This document shows, piece after piece, positions 37,775 to 47,209 of a stretch of DNA of 64,000 bases. How positions within the stretch are numbered: the stretch's first letter is position 1; each line of letters starts with the position of its first letter. The position numbers were made by a program, and so were the translations under genes. The stretch comes from Cytobacillus sp. S13-E01 (GTDB lineage: Bacteria; Bacillota; Bacilli; Bacillales; Bacillaceae_L), in the NCBI RefSeq assembly GCF_029193815.1, contig NZ_JARFVC010000001.1, forward strand, positions 186,001-250,000, given 5' to 3'. The notes beneath the pieces were generated by a model. It was given only the letters and a program-made list of their open reading frames with translations. It searched no databases and was not told the DNA's origin.

Positions 37775-39121
37775 CTACTGTTTATGAGTATGAACAGATT
37801 TTGTTAAATAAGCTGTTGTATATTGACCTTTATTAAAGGCTTCATCTGTTAAGATTGAAAGAAAAAGTGGAATATTAGTTTTGATGCCCTCCACCTGTAA
37901 ATCAGCCAAGAAGCGATGTGACTGCTCTAATGTTTGCTCCCTGTTCGGGCCTCCTACAATTATCTTAGCAATCATCGGATCATAAAAAGGGGTAACAACA
38001 GATTGTGATTCATACCCGCTGTCCACTCGAACACCCTCAACTTCCGGATATGTAAACGTTTCAATCTTCCCTGGGGAAGGTAAAAAAGTATTTGGGTCTT
38101 CTGCATACAAACGGAATTCTATTGCGTGACCATGTGTGCTAATTTCTGCTTGATTAAGCGGTAGACTCTCACCACTAGCAACAAGAATTTGCCACTTAAC
38201 TAGATCTAGGTTTGTGACCATCTCGGTGATGGGATGCTCTACTTGTAGGCGTGTATTCATTTCAAGAAAATAAAAATTTTCCTGTTCATCAACAATAAAC
38301 TCAATTGTCCCTGCATTCGTATAATTAACATGCTTTGCAGCTAAAATTGCTGCATTAAATATCTTAGTTCTTGTTTCATTAGAAATAAATGGTGATGGTG
38401 TTTCTTCTACTACCTTTTGATTTCGTCGTTGAATTGAACAATCACGCTCAAAAAGATGCACAATATTACCATGACTATCCCCAAATATTTGCACTTCTAT
38501 ATGTCTCGCTTCATCAATAAATTTTTCAATAAACATCTCATCATTGCCGAAATATGCCTTTGCTCGCGCTTTTGTAGACTGGTAAGCTTTTGTTAGTGCT
38601 TGTTCATCTTCACATCTAATCATGCCTATCCCACCACCACCACCGCTCGCTTTCAACATCACAGGGTAACCAACATGGTCTGCAAAACTACAAGCCTCCT
38701 CTAGAGACTGTAAGCTAACTTCACTTCCAGGAACCACAGGGACTGAAGCATCAATCATTGTTTTGCGGGCTTTTACTTTATCTCCCATTAAGGAAATAAT
38801 ATCTGGACTTGGGCCAATAAAAATTATCCCTTGCTCTGTAATCGCCTTTGCAAACTCACTATTTTCTGATAAAAACCCATATCCAGGATGTATTGCATCT
38901 ACCTGCTCCTGTTTTGCAATTTCAATTATCTTCTCTATTTGTAAATATGACTTAATAACGGGTGGTTCACCAACTCTGAACGCCTTTGATGCAAGTTTAA
39001 CAAATGGAAGATCTTTATCAGCGTCAGAATAGATTGCGATAGTCTCTATTCCAAGCTCGTTGCAGGTCTTAATAATTCTTGATGCAATTTCTCCCCGATT
39101 TGCTATTAATATTTTTCGCAA
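37775..39121 (-). CDS. Biotin carboxylase subunit of acyl-CoA carboxylase
   Basis: About 448 residues of the ATP-grasp biotin carboxylase family: KILIANRGEIASRII, HPGYGFLSENSEFA, the glycine-rich ATP loop KASGGGGGIGM, ERDCSIQRRNQKVVEE, FYFLEMNTRLQVEHPITE and HAIEFRLYAEDP. It carboxylates the biotin carrier using ATP and bicarbonate. I chose TTG at 39121 because AAAGGGG lies 8 bases upstream; ATG at 39139 lacks a well-placed site. It is the first gene of the three-gene operon, with a cre-like site about 85 bases upstream. Confidence 0.92.
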   Translation of the reverse strand: MRKILIANRGEIASRIIKTCNELGIETIAIYSDADKDLPFVKLASKAFRVGEPPVIKSYLQIEKIIEIAKQEQVDAIHPGYGFLSENSEFAKAITEQGIIFIGPSPDIISLMGDKVKARKTMIDASVPVVPGSEVSLQSLEEACSFADHVGYPVMLKASGGGGGIGMIRCEDEQALTKAYQSTKARAKAYFGNDEMFIEKFIDEARHIEVQIFGDSHGNIVHLFERDCSIQRRNQKVVEETPSPFISNETRTKIFNAAILAAKHVNYTNAGTIEFIVDEQENFYFLEMNTRLQVEHPITEMVTNLDLVKWQILVASGESLPLNQAEISTHGHAIEFRLYAEDPNTFLPSPGKIETFTYPEVEGVRVDSGYESQSVVTPFYDPMIAKIIVGGPNREQTLEQSHRFLADLQVEGIKTNIPLFLSILTDEAFNKGQYTTAYLTKSVHTHKQ

Positions 39122-39205
39122 ACTGTAAACCCCTTTCATATATACTAAGACAAACCCTTTACAAACTTATATTTCTACATTTTTTTTAAAAATCCTTCTT
39201 TTTTG

Positions 39206-39219
39206 TGTAAACGCTTTCT
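39206..39219. promoter_or_regulatory. CcpA cre-like site
   Basis: TGTAAACGCTTTCT matches the cre consensus TGWAANCGNTNWCA at all positions but the last. It lies in the divergent region between the acyl-CoA carboxylase operon and ylbP, so carbon catabolite control of either is possible. Confidence 0.6.
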
Positions 39220-39334
39220 ATTATTTTCTACAGAATTATTTGTATTTTTGTTATATAATTAGTAATTATAGAGTCTTACCATGCCATAATGGTTACTATG
39301 ATTAAGATAAGGACTTTGATAAGGGGGAATTATA

Positions 39335-39811
39335 ATGGTTATTACAAAAGTTGAAAGGTTATTAATAAACTATAAAACATTAGAAGAGTTTAAGGAATTT
39401 AAGGAATATGGACTTCAAGAACTTTCGATGTTTGAAGATCTTCAAGCAAATATTATTGAAAATGACAGTGATTCACCTTTTTACGGAATTTATTACGGTG
39501 ATAAACTAGTAGCGCGAATGAGCTTATATCGTTTTGATAAAAAGTTCGATAAATACTTTGAACCAGCTCACGATTATCTAGAATTATGGAAGCTTGAAGT
39601 ATTATCAAATTATCAACGCAAAGGCTTTGGAAAAGCTCTTGTTGACTACGCAAAAAGCTTTGACCTTCCTATTAAAACAAACCCACGCGTAAAGTCAGCT
39701 GATTTTTGGAGCAAAATGGACTTCAAACCAGTAACCTACGATATGGAAAGAGACCTGGGGGAAAATCCACTTGTTTGGTATCCACAAGGTGTTCAAGAAA
39801 AAAATAATTAA
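39335..39811 (+). CDS. ylbP: YlbP, GNAT-family N-acetyltransferase
   Basis: 158 residues. The GNAT acetyl-CoA loop is visible in LWKLEVLSNYQRKGFGKALVDYA (about 105-127), after a beta strand DKLVARMSLYRF. Substrate unknown. It matches B. subtilis ylbP by synteny between ylbQ/panE and ylbO/rsfA, though here the carboxylase operon intervenes. It is convergent with rsfA and shares a terminator. Confidence 0.88.
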   Translation: MVITKVERLLINYKTLEEFKEFKEYGLQELSMFEDLQANIIENDSDSPFYGIYYGDKLVARMSLYRFDKKFDKYFEPAHDYLELWKLEVLSNYQRKGFGKALVDYAKSFDLPIKTNPRVKSADFWSKMDFKPVTYDMERDLGENPLVWYPQGVQEKNN

Positions 39812-39820
39812 CCAGTAAAC

Positions 39821-39850
39821 AAACAGCTGATCCGATGGGGTCAGCTGTTT
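39821..39850. terminator. Bidirectional terminator between ylbP and rsfA
   Basis: Hairpin AAACAGCTGACC-type arms (AAACAGCTGA and TCAGCTGTTT) between convergent genes. Confidence 0.72.
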
Positions 39851-39882
39851 AAGTTTAGTTTTATACTAATCCTTACATATAC

Positions 39883-40500
39883 TCACTTTTCAATTCTTTC
39901 AAAATTACCATTTATATCCACCTGGAGCTTTAACTTACGACTTTTTTCATCTTCTTGCAAAACAACCATTTTCCTTGCCCGTTCCATAACTTCAATTAAA
40001 GCTTTATAAGCTTCTTCTATAACCTCTAAATTATTTGCTAATGTTTCCTTCTCCTGCTCATATTGTTCGTTTATCTCTTCGAGTTTTAAGACTAATTCTT
40101 GTAACACTTTATTTTCCTGTTCTAATTGTTCATATTTTTGTTGTGACTGTTCATACTCTTCTAAAATAGTAATGACCTTGCGAAGGGAGGGTGTGTCTAA
40201 GTCCTCCTGTACTTTTGCAGTTACGATTGGTACGGGGGCTTCACTATTGTTTTCATTAGTATTAGTATCTTTCTTTGAATTTTTCCTTTGTTTTTTAGCA
40301 AGTTCAATTCCTGATTTATATTGCTTTCGAACATATGAATTCCATCTGAACCCACATGCTGCAGCGGTCCTCGAAAGACGTCTACCTACTTCCTCAAAGG
40401 CACTTAACTGGGTTCCACCCTCTCGAATATGACGCAAAACAACTTCCGCTAATAATAAATCTTCATCTTGTGTCCAGGCATCCTGGCGTGTTGTTGTCAT
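39883..40500 (-). CDS. rsfA: RsfA-type prespore regulator
   Basis: About 205 residues. The N-terminal Myb/SANT-like DNA-binding domain ([23 protein letters not shown] cut here as [14 protein letters not shown], then [15 protein letters not shown]) is followed by a Lys/Asn-rich linker and a long coiled coil (about 115-190). B. subtilis RsfA (YlbO) is a sigma-F-controlled regulator that tunes sigma-F-dependent genes. I chose ATG at 40500 behind AGGGAGG. Confidence 0.9.
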   Translation of the reverse strand: MTTTRQDAWTQDEDLLLAEVVLRHIREGGTQLSAFEEVGRRLSRTAAACGFRWNSYVRKQYKSGIELAKKQRKNSKKDTNTNENNSEAPVPIVTAKVQEDLDTPSLRKVITILEEYEQSQQKYEQLEQENKVLQELVLKLEEINEQYEQEKETLANNLEVIEEAYKALIEVMERARKMVVLQEDEKSRKLKLQVDINGNFERIEK

Positions 40501-40604
40501 AAGCACTTCCCTCCTAGTGTCTGCTTTTTCTATACATATGCAACTACTAGAAAAGATAGACTACTCAGTATTCTACCAATACATACTAAAGTGAAAATAA
40601 AGAA

Positions 40605-40689
40605 AAGAGGAGGGTTCCTTGCTTAGCGACAAACAGACTTGGCTAATCCCTCTTCTAGCTGAATCTTCCAAGTTCCTCGAGCACTAAGC
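40605..40689. other. Structured intergenic region between rsfA and the enoyl-CoA hydratase gene
   Basis: Nested arms GCTTAG (40621-40626) with CTAAGC (40684-40689), and GACTTGG (40636-40642) with CCAAGTT (40668-40674), form one hairpin. A second, competing pairing is possible between AGAGGAGGG upstream (about 40606-40614) and CCCTCTTCT in the loop (40648-40656). No recognised RNA family and no clear promoter. Confidence 0.4.
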
Positions 40690-40738
40690 TTTAGCTGCTA
40701 TCTGGATAAAGGCGACCTAGACCTACACACCCGAAAGA

Positions 40739-41500
40739 TTAGCTTTTTTTCAAAAATCTGTCTACTGCTTGGTGATGTTCATCTGTTTCCCATAAAATGG
40801 CACATTGTTCAATTTCAGCAAACATCTTCTCCTTAAAGGGTATGCCCCACTTTTGATTTGCTACCATCTTGTAAGCACGCAAGACATTTGTTTCTTTAGA
40901 CACTATAGGTATTAAAAATGAAAGACATTCCTCCTGCAGACGATTTGAGTCTACAATTTTATGTACAAAACCGACTTCTAACCCTTGTTGAGCTGATATA
41001 ACAGTGGCTGTCATTAAAAATTCCATTGCTTTTGCATATGGTAACTTTTCCAACAACATCGTCGCACCGCCCCAACCTGTCGTTATACCAAGAGTTCCTT
41101 GAACAAAACCAATTTTACTAACTTGACTAGCTATTCGAAAATCACAGGCTGTAGCTAGCTCACATCCCCCACCAATACATATCCCATTAATTAATGCCAC
41201 AGTTGGCTTTGATAAGGTATGGATGGAATAAAGAATTTCACCCATTTTTGAAAGCATTTCATAGGCTTGTTGTTTTGTTCTCAAATTTTGAAAAGCACTT
41301 AAATCACCCCCTGCGCAAAATGCGCGATCACCACTTCCTGTTATAACTAAAGCCTTATCCCCTTGATTAGCCTCAACCTCAAAAATAGTTTGTTGAAACC
41401 CTTCTATCACATCATAATCGATTGCATTTCGCTTTTCTTGTCGATTAATCGTAAACCATACAATACCATTTTCGTCTCGATTGACTGTATATTTTTCCAA
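40739..41500 (-). CDS. Enoyl-CoA hydratase/isomerase family protein
   Basis: About 253 residues of the crotonase fold: INRQEKRNAIDYDVI, the oxyanion-hole region DRAFCAGGDLSAF and the second motif INGICIGGGCELATACDFRIA. In hydratases a catalytic Glu occurs in this second motif (GGGCE fits), and the equivalent of the other Glu lies near FVQGTLGITTGWGG, where it is not obvious. The exact reaction is therefore open. TTG at 41500 lies 6 bases from AAGGGGTG. A link to the nearby acyl-CoA carboxylase genes is only suggested by proximity. Confidence 0.85.
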   Translation of the reverse strand: MEKYTVNRDENGIVWFTINRQEKRNAIDYDVIEGFQQTIFEVEANQGDKALVITGSGDRAFCAGGDLSAFQNLRTKQQAYEMLSKMGEILYSIHTLSKPTVALINGICIGGGCELATACDFRIASQVSKIGFVQGTLGITTGWGGATMLLEKLPYAKAMEFLMTATVISAQQGLEVGFVHKIVDSNRLQEECLSFLIPIVSKETNVLRAYKMVANQKWGIPFKEKMFAEIEQCAILWETDEHHQAVDRFLKKS

Positions 41501-41630
41501 CACTAACACCCCTTGAACCAATTAGTAAGAGACAAATACTATCGCTATAGACCAATTATACAAATAACTTTAGAAAATTAGGAACTTAAACGCATTCTAA
41601 GAACAGGATTACTCTTCATTTTCCAAACTA

Positions 41631-41660
41631 AAAAAGTAGTCACATATGTGACTACTTTTT
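41631..41660 (-). terminator. Intrinsic terminator of ylbN-rpmF
   Basis: Perfect palindromic hairpin AAAAAGTAGTCACATATGTGACTACTTTTT, 15 bases after the rpmF stop. Confidence 0.9.
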
Positions 41661-41675
41661 TAGCTAACGTAAGAA

Positions 41676-41855
41676 TTAACCGTTATTAACAATTACTTCT
41701 TTCCCTTTGTATGTTCCGCATGCTTTACATACGCGATGAGCAAGTTTCATGTCACCACAGTTTGGGCATTCTACCATACCTGGTACTTGTAACTTAAAAT
41801 GAGTACGGCGTTTTCTTTTTGCAGTTTTAGATGTTCTTCTAAAAGGTACAGCCAT
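41676..41855 (-). CDS. rpmF: Ribosomal protein L32
   Basis: 59 residues starting [19 protein letters not shown], with a zinc ribbon of four Cys (ECPNCGDMK and VCKACGTYK). It is a large-subunit protein and the zinc-containing (C+) form. I chose ATG at 41855, with AAGGAGG about 7 bases upstream. It follows ylbN by 67 bases, the widespread DUF177-rpmF pair. Confidence 0.98.
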   Translation of the reverse strand: MAVPFRRTSKTAKRKRRTHFKLQVPGMVECPNCGDMKLAHRVCKACGTYKGKEVIVNNG

Positions 41856-41922
41856 TATTCCCACCTCCTTAAACAAGAATTAAGATGGATATGAAGGCCG
41901 GATAATGCCGGTTCTTCTAATC

Positions 41923-42441
41923 TTAGTCTTTTTTGTCGTTTTCGAAAAATTTTGATAATCCAGCTAAACGCGGATCAATTTGATTACTCTTATCTTCCTC
42001 TGTAATTACTTCCCAATCACGACCAGCCTGCGGCGCTCCGCCACGGACATTGTCATCATCACTAAAAACTTGCAAAGGAATCTCAAGAAGAATTAATTCT
42101 CTTATAATAGGATATAAGTCAATCATTTCTCCGTGAACATAGTGAGCATCTTCATCAGTTTCAAACTCTGATGTTTGACTTAGTAAAAATGTCTCAGTTG
42201 TAACAATTTCAAACGGATAGTGCACATCCACTAACGTTCGAGAGCAAGGTAATATCAACGTACCTGAAATTGTAATATGAAAGGATACTTTTTTTGAACT
42301 AAGATCAGCATGTCCGCTTACTTTGACAGGAGAAATGTCTCTTATCGTATTAAGTCCAATTAGATCACTTGCATCAACAACCTTATCAATCGATAAACCT
42401 TTATTCTGCAACTGATGTAGTTGCGTAATTGACCATTCCAT
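41923..42441 (-). CDS. ylbN: YlbN, YceD/DUF177 family protein
   Basis: 172 residues with the DUF177 pattern: ISGTLILPCSRTLVDVHYPFEI and an acidic central stretch, then LRELILLEIPL-type sequence (IIRELILLEIPLQVF) and DPRLAGLSKFFEN at the C-terminus. The family is linked to 23S rRNA accumulation in some bacteria and is nearly always cotranscribed with rpmF. GAGGTG precedes the ATG. Confidence 0.93.
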   Translation of the reverse strand: MEWSITQLHQLQNKGLSIDKVVDASDLIGLNTIRDISPVKVSGHADLSSKKVSFHITISGTLILPCSRTLVDVHYPFEIVTTETFLLSQTSEFETDEDAHYVHGEMIDLYPIIRELILLEIPLQVFSDDDNVRGGAPQAGRDWEVITEEDKSNQIDPRLAGLSKFFENDKKD

Positions 42442-42675
42442 TATGAAATCACCTCAAGGCAACAAAGGTAATTATAGCTTTGTAGAATTGATTTGTCAAT
42501 ATTTTTTCTTTACACTATAATATAGACAATCTACATACACTTTACCATGTTTATTATAAATTTCAAAAATATTTTTATTTAAAAATATAATTTCATGAAA
42601 GTTCAAATTCTAAAATGTACTCAACTCCAGGTTTTATTTATCTTTTCCAATCTAAATATAAAGCAGGTGAAAATT

Positions 42676-43917
42676 GTGAAAGCAGTTGGAGTCGTAGTTG
42701 AATATAATCCTTTCCATAATGGTCACTTTTACCATATACAAGAAAGTAAGAAGCAAACAAATGCTGACTACATAATTGCTGTAATGAGTGGTAATTTCCT
42801 TCAACGTGGGGAACCAGCCCTTTTATCTAAATGGTCTAGAACAAAAATGGCTCTTCAAGGTGGTGCCGATATTGTTATTGAGTTACCTTATGCTTTTGCA
42901 ACTCAGAAAGCAGAAATATTTGCAAATGGCTCTATTTCTATTCTAGATGCGATGAAATGTTCCGAAATGTGTTTTGGTAGTGAGCATGGGTCAATCCAAG
43001 AATTTAATGCAACTGTTACTTTTATGAGCAATAACGAAGAAATCTTTAATAACAATATTAAGCGGGCCCTTAAACAAGGAGTCAGCTATCCAAAAGCAGC
43101 GTCTCTCGCTTATTATGAACTTCATGGGAGAGAAACATTCCTTGATTTATCAAAGCCAAATAATATCCTTGGATATCATTATGTAAAAGCCATTCACGAC
43201 CAAGCTGCTCGTATTAAGGCAACAACCATACAACGAACTAGTTCCGATTATCACGATCAGGATCTCCCGTCATCTCCGATTGCAAGTGCAACAAGTATTA
43301 GGAAGGCTTTATTTAACAGCGAAAGAAGCTTAGATGAGATTGAAAAATTTGTTCCGATATCAACGAAAAGTGAATTACAAACCTATATCGATCACTACAA
43401 GCTATTACACAGTTGGGAATTATATTTTGGCTTATTAAAATATAAATTATTGACATTATCACGTAAAGAACTTCAACAACTTTATGAAATTGAGGAAGGT
43501 CTAGAAAATCGTTTCGTTACACAAATAAAGAGCTCCCATACATTTCAAGAATTTATGGAAAATATTAAAACAAAAAGGTATACATGGACCCGGCTCCAAA
43601 GGGTATGCTGTCATATCTTAACACATACTACAAAGGAACAAATGTCATCAATACAAACCAACCCTAGATCAACCTATTTGCGCTTACTTGGTATGACGCA
43701 AAAAGGCCAACACTATCTTCAGTCAGTTAAAAAAGATATCACGCTTCCCCTTGTTGCTAATTTATCATCCTATTCGGACCATATTATGGAGCTTGATATA
43801 AAAGCAGCAAATACATATGCGATGATTTTTGATGAACCTATACGTTCTAACTACATGAAGATGGAGTATTCAACACCACCTATAAGATATAATGAAGAAA
43901 CTCAAGCCTTTAACTAG
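42676..43917 (+). CDS. tmcAL: tRNA-Met cytidine acetate ligase (TmcAL, YlbM)
   Basis: About 413 residues. The nucleotidyltransferase core is clear: AVGVVVEYNPFHNGHFYHI (HxGH motif), IAVMSGNFLQRGEPAL, KWSRTKMALQGGADIVIELPY and FGSEHG. TmcAL forms acetyl-AMP from acetate and ATP to acetylate C34 of elongator tRNA-Met. I chose GTG at 42676 with AGGTG 6 bases upstream; the in-frame extension to 42595 is AT-rich and not conserved. It is divergent from ylbN. Confidence 0.95.
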   Translation: MKAVGVVVEYNPFHNGHFYHIQESKKQTNADYIIAVMSGNFLQRGEPALLSKWSRTKMALQGGADIVIELPYAFATQKAEIFANGSISILDAMKCSEMCFGSEHGSIQEFNATVTFMSNNEEIFNNNIKRALKQGVSYPKAASLAYYELHGRETFLDLSKPNNILGYHYVKAIHDQAARIKATTIQRTSSDYHDQDLPSSPIASATSIRKALFNSERSLDEIEKFVPISTKSELQTYIDHYKLLHSWELYFGLLKYKLLTLSRKELQQLYEIEEGLENRFVTQIKSSHTFQEFMENIKTKRYTWTRLQRVCCHILTHTTKEQMSSIQTNPRSTYLRLLGMTQKGQHYLQSVKKDITLPLVANLSSYSDHIMELDIKAANTYAMIFDEPIRSNYMKMEYSTPPIRYNEETQAFN

Positions 43918-43920
43918 TAA

Positions 43921-43957
43921 AAACAGCTTAGGTCATGATAAATGATCCCAAGCTGTT
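43921..43957. terminator. Bidirectional terminator between tmcAL and ylbL
   Basis: Hairpin AAACAGCTTAGG...ATGATAAATGAT...CCCAAGCTGTTTTT between convergent genes, with T runs on the plus strand. Confidence 0.85.
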
Positions 43958-43968
43958 TTTTTTATCCC

Positions 43969-44997
43969 TTATTTCTTTGGTTGAAGATTATTTAGATATT
44001 CTAGCGCATCTTCAAAGGTATTGATTGGTACAATCTCCATATCTGTTCCAATCTCTTTAGCAGTAGCCAAAGCCTCTTGATAGTTTGATGTCGTATTTCC
44101 CATTTCATTAGGTGCTAAAAAAATTTCTACTCCCGTATTATCAGCAGCCACAATTTTTTGTGAAATCCCACCAATTCTACCAACAACACCTTTGTCATTA
44201 ATGGTACCCGTACCAGCTATTTCAAAGCCCTTCGTTAAATCCCCTTCTGTTAGCTGATTATAAACCTCAAGTGAAAACATTAAGCCTGCAGAAGGTCCAC
44301 CTATTTTTTCACTGTTTATCGTGATATCAGGCTCAACAGTGATTTCTCGATCGGTTACTAAGGAAATCCCAACTCCTACCTTTGTTGGATCTGTTGGGAA
44401 AGGCGTGATCTGTACTCTTACGGTTTCCTTTTGACCGTTTCGTTCAAACATTAAATCTACTTCTTCACCTTGTTTTTTTCCACTTACAATTTCGATAAAC
44501 TCATCAGAGGTGTTAAACTCCTTTCCATCCGCCATATAGATTCGGTCCCCCGCTTGGAGCTGTTCAAATGCAGGCATTCCTTCAAGAACACCCATTACAT
44601 ATACCCCCTGGTAGGTAAAAGAAACAGGTTTATCGGCATGCTGATAGGCAACAGCAATTGCCGCTTCCTTCGAGCCTTCCATTAAGTAAAGCTGACGATA
44701 TGTATACTCATCATCACTTTCACCTTCATTACGTATTTGTTCCATTGGATAAATCATATTGTATTTGTTTAAATATGCCCAAGCGTACGAGAAGATATTT
44801 GCTCTTCCCATCCTAACTGTGGTTAGCATAAAGCTACCTTCTTCATCATCAAAACCACCTTCTACTTCTACAAGCGGCTTAAGTTCAGTTGCTAAACCCG
44901 GTTTGGTGACATAGTATGGTAGTTGGATAAAGGAAAGGCCTATAGCGAGAAGTGAGCTTATTACTAGTACTTTTATATAGGTTTTATTTGGTTTCAT
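43969..44997 (-). CDS. ylbL: YlbL, membrane-anchored PDZ/Lon-like serine protease
   Basis: 342 residues: an N-terminal membrane helix (VLVISSLLAIGLSFIQL), a PDZ domain (about 125-200; YQGVYVMGVLEGMPAFEQLQ part) and a C-terminal Lon-type protease domain. The catalytic Ser lies in EKIGGPSAGLMFSLEVY and the Lys in GRIGGISQKIVAAD. In B. subtilis YlbL degrades the DNA-damage division inhibitor YneA together with CtpA. Its ATG overlaps the ylbK end by 14 bases. Confidence 0.94.
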   Translation of the reverse strand: MKPNKTYIKVLVISSLLAIGLSFIQLPYYVTKPGLATELKPLVEVEGGFDDEEGSFMLTTVRMGRANIFSYAWAYLNKYNMIYPMEQIRNEGESDDEYTYRQLYLMEGSKEAAIAVAYQHADKPVSFTYQGVYVMGVLEGMPAFEQLQAGDRIYMADGKEFNTSDEFIEIVSGKKQGEEVDLMFERNGQKETVRVQITPFPTDPTKVGVGISLVTDREITVEPDITINSEKIGGPSAGLMFSLEVYNQLTEGDLTKGFEIAGTGTINDKGVVGRIGGISQKIVAADNTGVEIFLAPNEMGNTTSNYQEALATAKEIGTDMEIVPINTFEDALEYLNNLQPKK

Positions 44998-45781
44998 TAT
45001 GGTTCTCCTTCCAACCCTCGATTAAAGCTTTTATTTTGGGGATATGAAGTTTCGTTTCTTCTTCTCCAATTCTAATGATATCTTCTATATTTGTAAAAGC
45101 CCGAGAACTATATTGTTCTACACGGGGTCGGATCATTACATCTGATGCTATTTCTCTTTCTTTTACAAGCTCATCTTGCATAATATCAATACTTTGAAGG
45201 ATAACATCGAATATAGAAGTAATTTCATCATTTACTTTCACATGTGAAACATCGACAGCAATAATTAGATCGGCCTTCATATCTCTAACAACCGAAACAG
45301 GTACTCTGTCCACAACGCCACCATCAACTAAAAGACGCCCATTAACCTTCTCAGGAACAAAAATACCTGGAATTGAAATACTTGCTCTTACAGCATCAGC
45401 AATAGGACCTGATTTAAAAATAACCTTTTCTCCGTTTAATAAGTCTGTCGCTACAATAGCGATTGGAATATCTAATTGTTCAATATTTTTTCCGTGTGTA
45501 AAAAGCCGTATAAGCTCTTTGACACGTTTCCCCGAAATAAACCCCATCTTGGGAACTGTAAAATCTAAATAATATTTTCGTTTAAAGGCAACTGCAAATT
45601 TATATAAACGTTCAATATCAAGCCCTGCCCCGTAAAAAGATGCAACTAAGGCGCCCATACTACTTCCCGAGATCATATCGATTGGAATATTTTCTTCTTT
45701 AAGTACCTTTATAACTCCTAAATGAGCAAATCCCCTCGCTCCACCAGAACCTAATGCAAGGCCAATTTTCGGATGAGACAT
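44984..45781 (-). CDS. ylbK: YlbK, patatin-like phospholipase family
   Basis: 265 residues. The oxyanion glycine-rich GLALGSGGARGFAHLGV, the nucleophile elbow ISGSSMGALVAS (Ser in GSSMG) and the catalytic Asp in VDGGVVDRVPVSV form a complete Ser-Asp dyad, so it should be an active acyl hydrolase. The substrate is unknown. GGAGGTGG precedes the ATG. It is coupled to ylbL and divergent from ylbJ. Confidence 0.93.
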   Translation of the reverse strand: MSHPKIGLALGSGGARGFAHLGVIKVLKEENIPIDMISGSSMGALVASFYGAGLDIERLYKFAVAFKRKYYLDFTVPKMGFISGKRVKELIRLFTHGKNIEQLDIPIAIVATDLLNGEKVIFKSGPIADAVRASISIPGIFVPEKVNGRLLVDGGVVDRVPVSVVRDMKADLIIAVDVSHVKVNDEITSIFDVILQSIDIMQDELVKEREIASDVMIRPRVEQYSSRAFTNIEDIIRIGEEETKLHIPKIKALIEGWKENHNETK

Positions 45782-45995
45782 GCTACCACCTCCACAATCT
45801 CTTATGGCTGTTGTCCTAAAACACTAGCAAGTAAATTTGAATCTTGTACAATCTTATGGTCTAAACGGATGACCTATACACGTATATTAAAATATATGGT
45901 AGTTGTCCTATTGTTTTTTTAAAATTCACTCTCTTATTCTATCACTCAATGTTAGGCACTGTATAGAAATGCAGACAGACTAGGAGGCACACCCC

Positions 45996-47207
45996 TTGAA
46001 CCGTTCGAAATTTAAAACATTTGCATTAGCAACTTTTGTTATTGGAATGGCAATAGCCCTTATTACATACCCTCAAGAATCCTTAGAAGCCTCTAAAATC
46101 GGATTAAGCATGTGGTGGGAGGTTGTATTCCCTTCCCTTCTCCCATTTTTTATTGTGTCAGAGATGCTAATTGGTTTTGGAGTAGTTAAATTTATCGGCG
46201 TCTTACTCGAGCCACTAATGAGACCTTTATTTAGAGTACCAGGGGTAGGTGGATTTGCATGGGCAATGGGAATGGCATCGGGATTTCCGGCCGGCGCAAA
46301 GATTACAGCTAGACTACGCCAAGAAAAACAAATTACCGCAATTGAGGCTGAAAGACTTGTCTCTTTCACAAATGCCTCAAACCCTTTATTTATATTTGGT
46401 GCTATTGCTGTCGGCTTTTTTGGCAATCCTAACTTAGGGATTATACTTGCACTATCACATTATTTGGGTAATTTTTGTGTTGGGCTTATTATGAGATTCC
46501 ATGGACCATATGATAAAAAAAGTATCAAAGAAAACAGCAAAGTACTCCCTTCTTTACCAGAAGCCTTTAAGGCCTTACATCACACACGTTTGAACGATAA
46601 AAGACCTATAGGAAAATTACTCGGTGATGCCGTTATTACATCAATCCAAACATTATTAATGATTGGTGGCTTTATTATATTATTTTCAGTCTTTAATAGA
46701 CTACTGTTACTAATTAATATTACAGATGCAATAGCATTTTTCACGACCTATTTCTTACAATTATTTAATCTCCCAGCTGATCTAAGTATACCTCTTATAT
46801 CTGGGATATTTGAAATTACTCTAGGTAGCAAGTTAACAAGTCAAGAAACTCAAACACAATTACTACATCAATTAATAATCACAAGTTTTATTCTTGGTTT
46901 TAGTGGTTTTTCTATCCATGCACAGGTTGCAAGTATTTTAGCTGATACTGATATCAGGTTTAAGCCCTTTTTTTTCGCACGAATCCTTCAAGGCTTCCTA
47001 TCTTCAATCATTGCACTTCTACTATGGAAGCCTTTGTATGTTGATTATTTAACTTATAATCAGATCGTACCAGTACTTCAAACAAAGCTTACTGAATCTT
47101 GGACTAATACTCTCTGGGATACATTAATCCATTATGGACCGACCATTACTCTATTGTCATTATCGACCTATGTTCTTTTATATGCTGCAAGAATGAAAAA
47201 AATATAA
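45996..47207 (+). CDS. ylbJ: YlbJ, sporulation integral membrane protein
   Basis: 403 residues with about nine membrane segments and two nucleoside-recognition (Gate) domains (VVFPSLLPFFIVSEMLIG, ASGFPAGAKITARLRQ, FTNASNPLFIFGAI). In B. subtilis ylbJ is sigma-E dependent and needed for spore heat resistance. TTG at 45996 lies 8 bases after AGGAGG. Repeat copy C begins at most a few bases after its stop codon. Confidence 0.94.
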   Translation: MNRSKFKTFALATFVIGMAIALITYPQESLEASKIGLSMWWEVVFPSLLPFFIVSEMLIGFGVVKFIGVLLEPLMRPLFRVPGVGGFAWAMGMASGFPAGAKITARLRQEKQITAIEAERLVSFTNASNPLFIFGAIAVGFFGNPNLGIILALSHYLGNFCVGLIMRFHGPYDKKSIKENSKVLPSLPEAFKALHHTRLNDKRPIGKLLGDAVITSIQTLLMIGGFIILFSVFNRLLLLINITDAIAFFTTYFLQLFNLPADLSIPLISGIFEITLGSKLTSQETQTQLLHQLIITSFILGFSGFSIHAQVASILADTDIRFKPFFFARILQGFLSSIIALLLWKPLYVDYLTYNQIVPVLQTKLTESWTNTLWDTLIHYGPTITLLSLSTYVLLYAARMKKI

Positions 47208-47209
47208 TA

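Noticed and set aside
39231-39259. Sigma-A promoter for ylbP using TATAAT at 39254-39259
   Set aside because: The -10 is perfect but no -35 resembling TTGACA is at a usable distance, so I did not list it as a feature.
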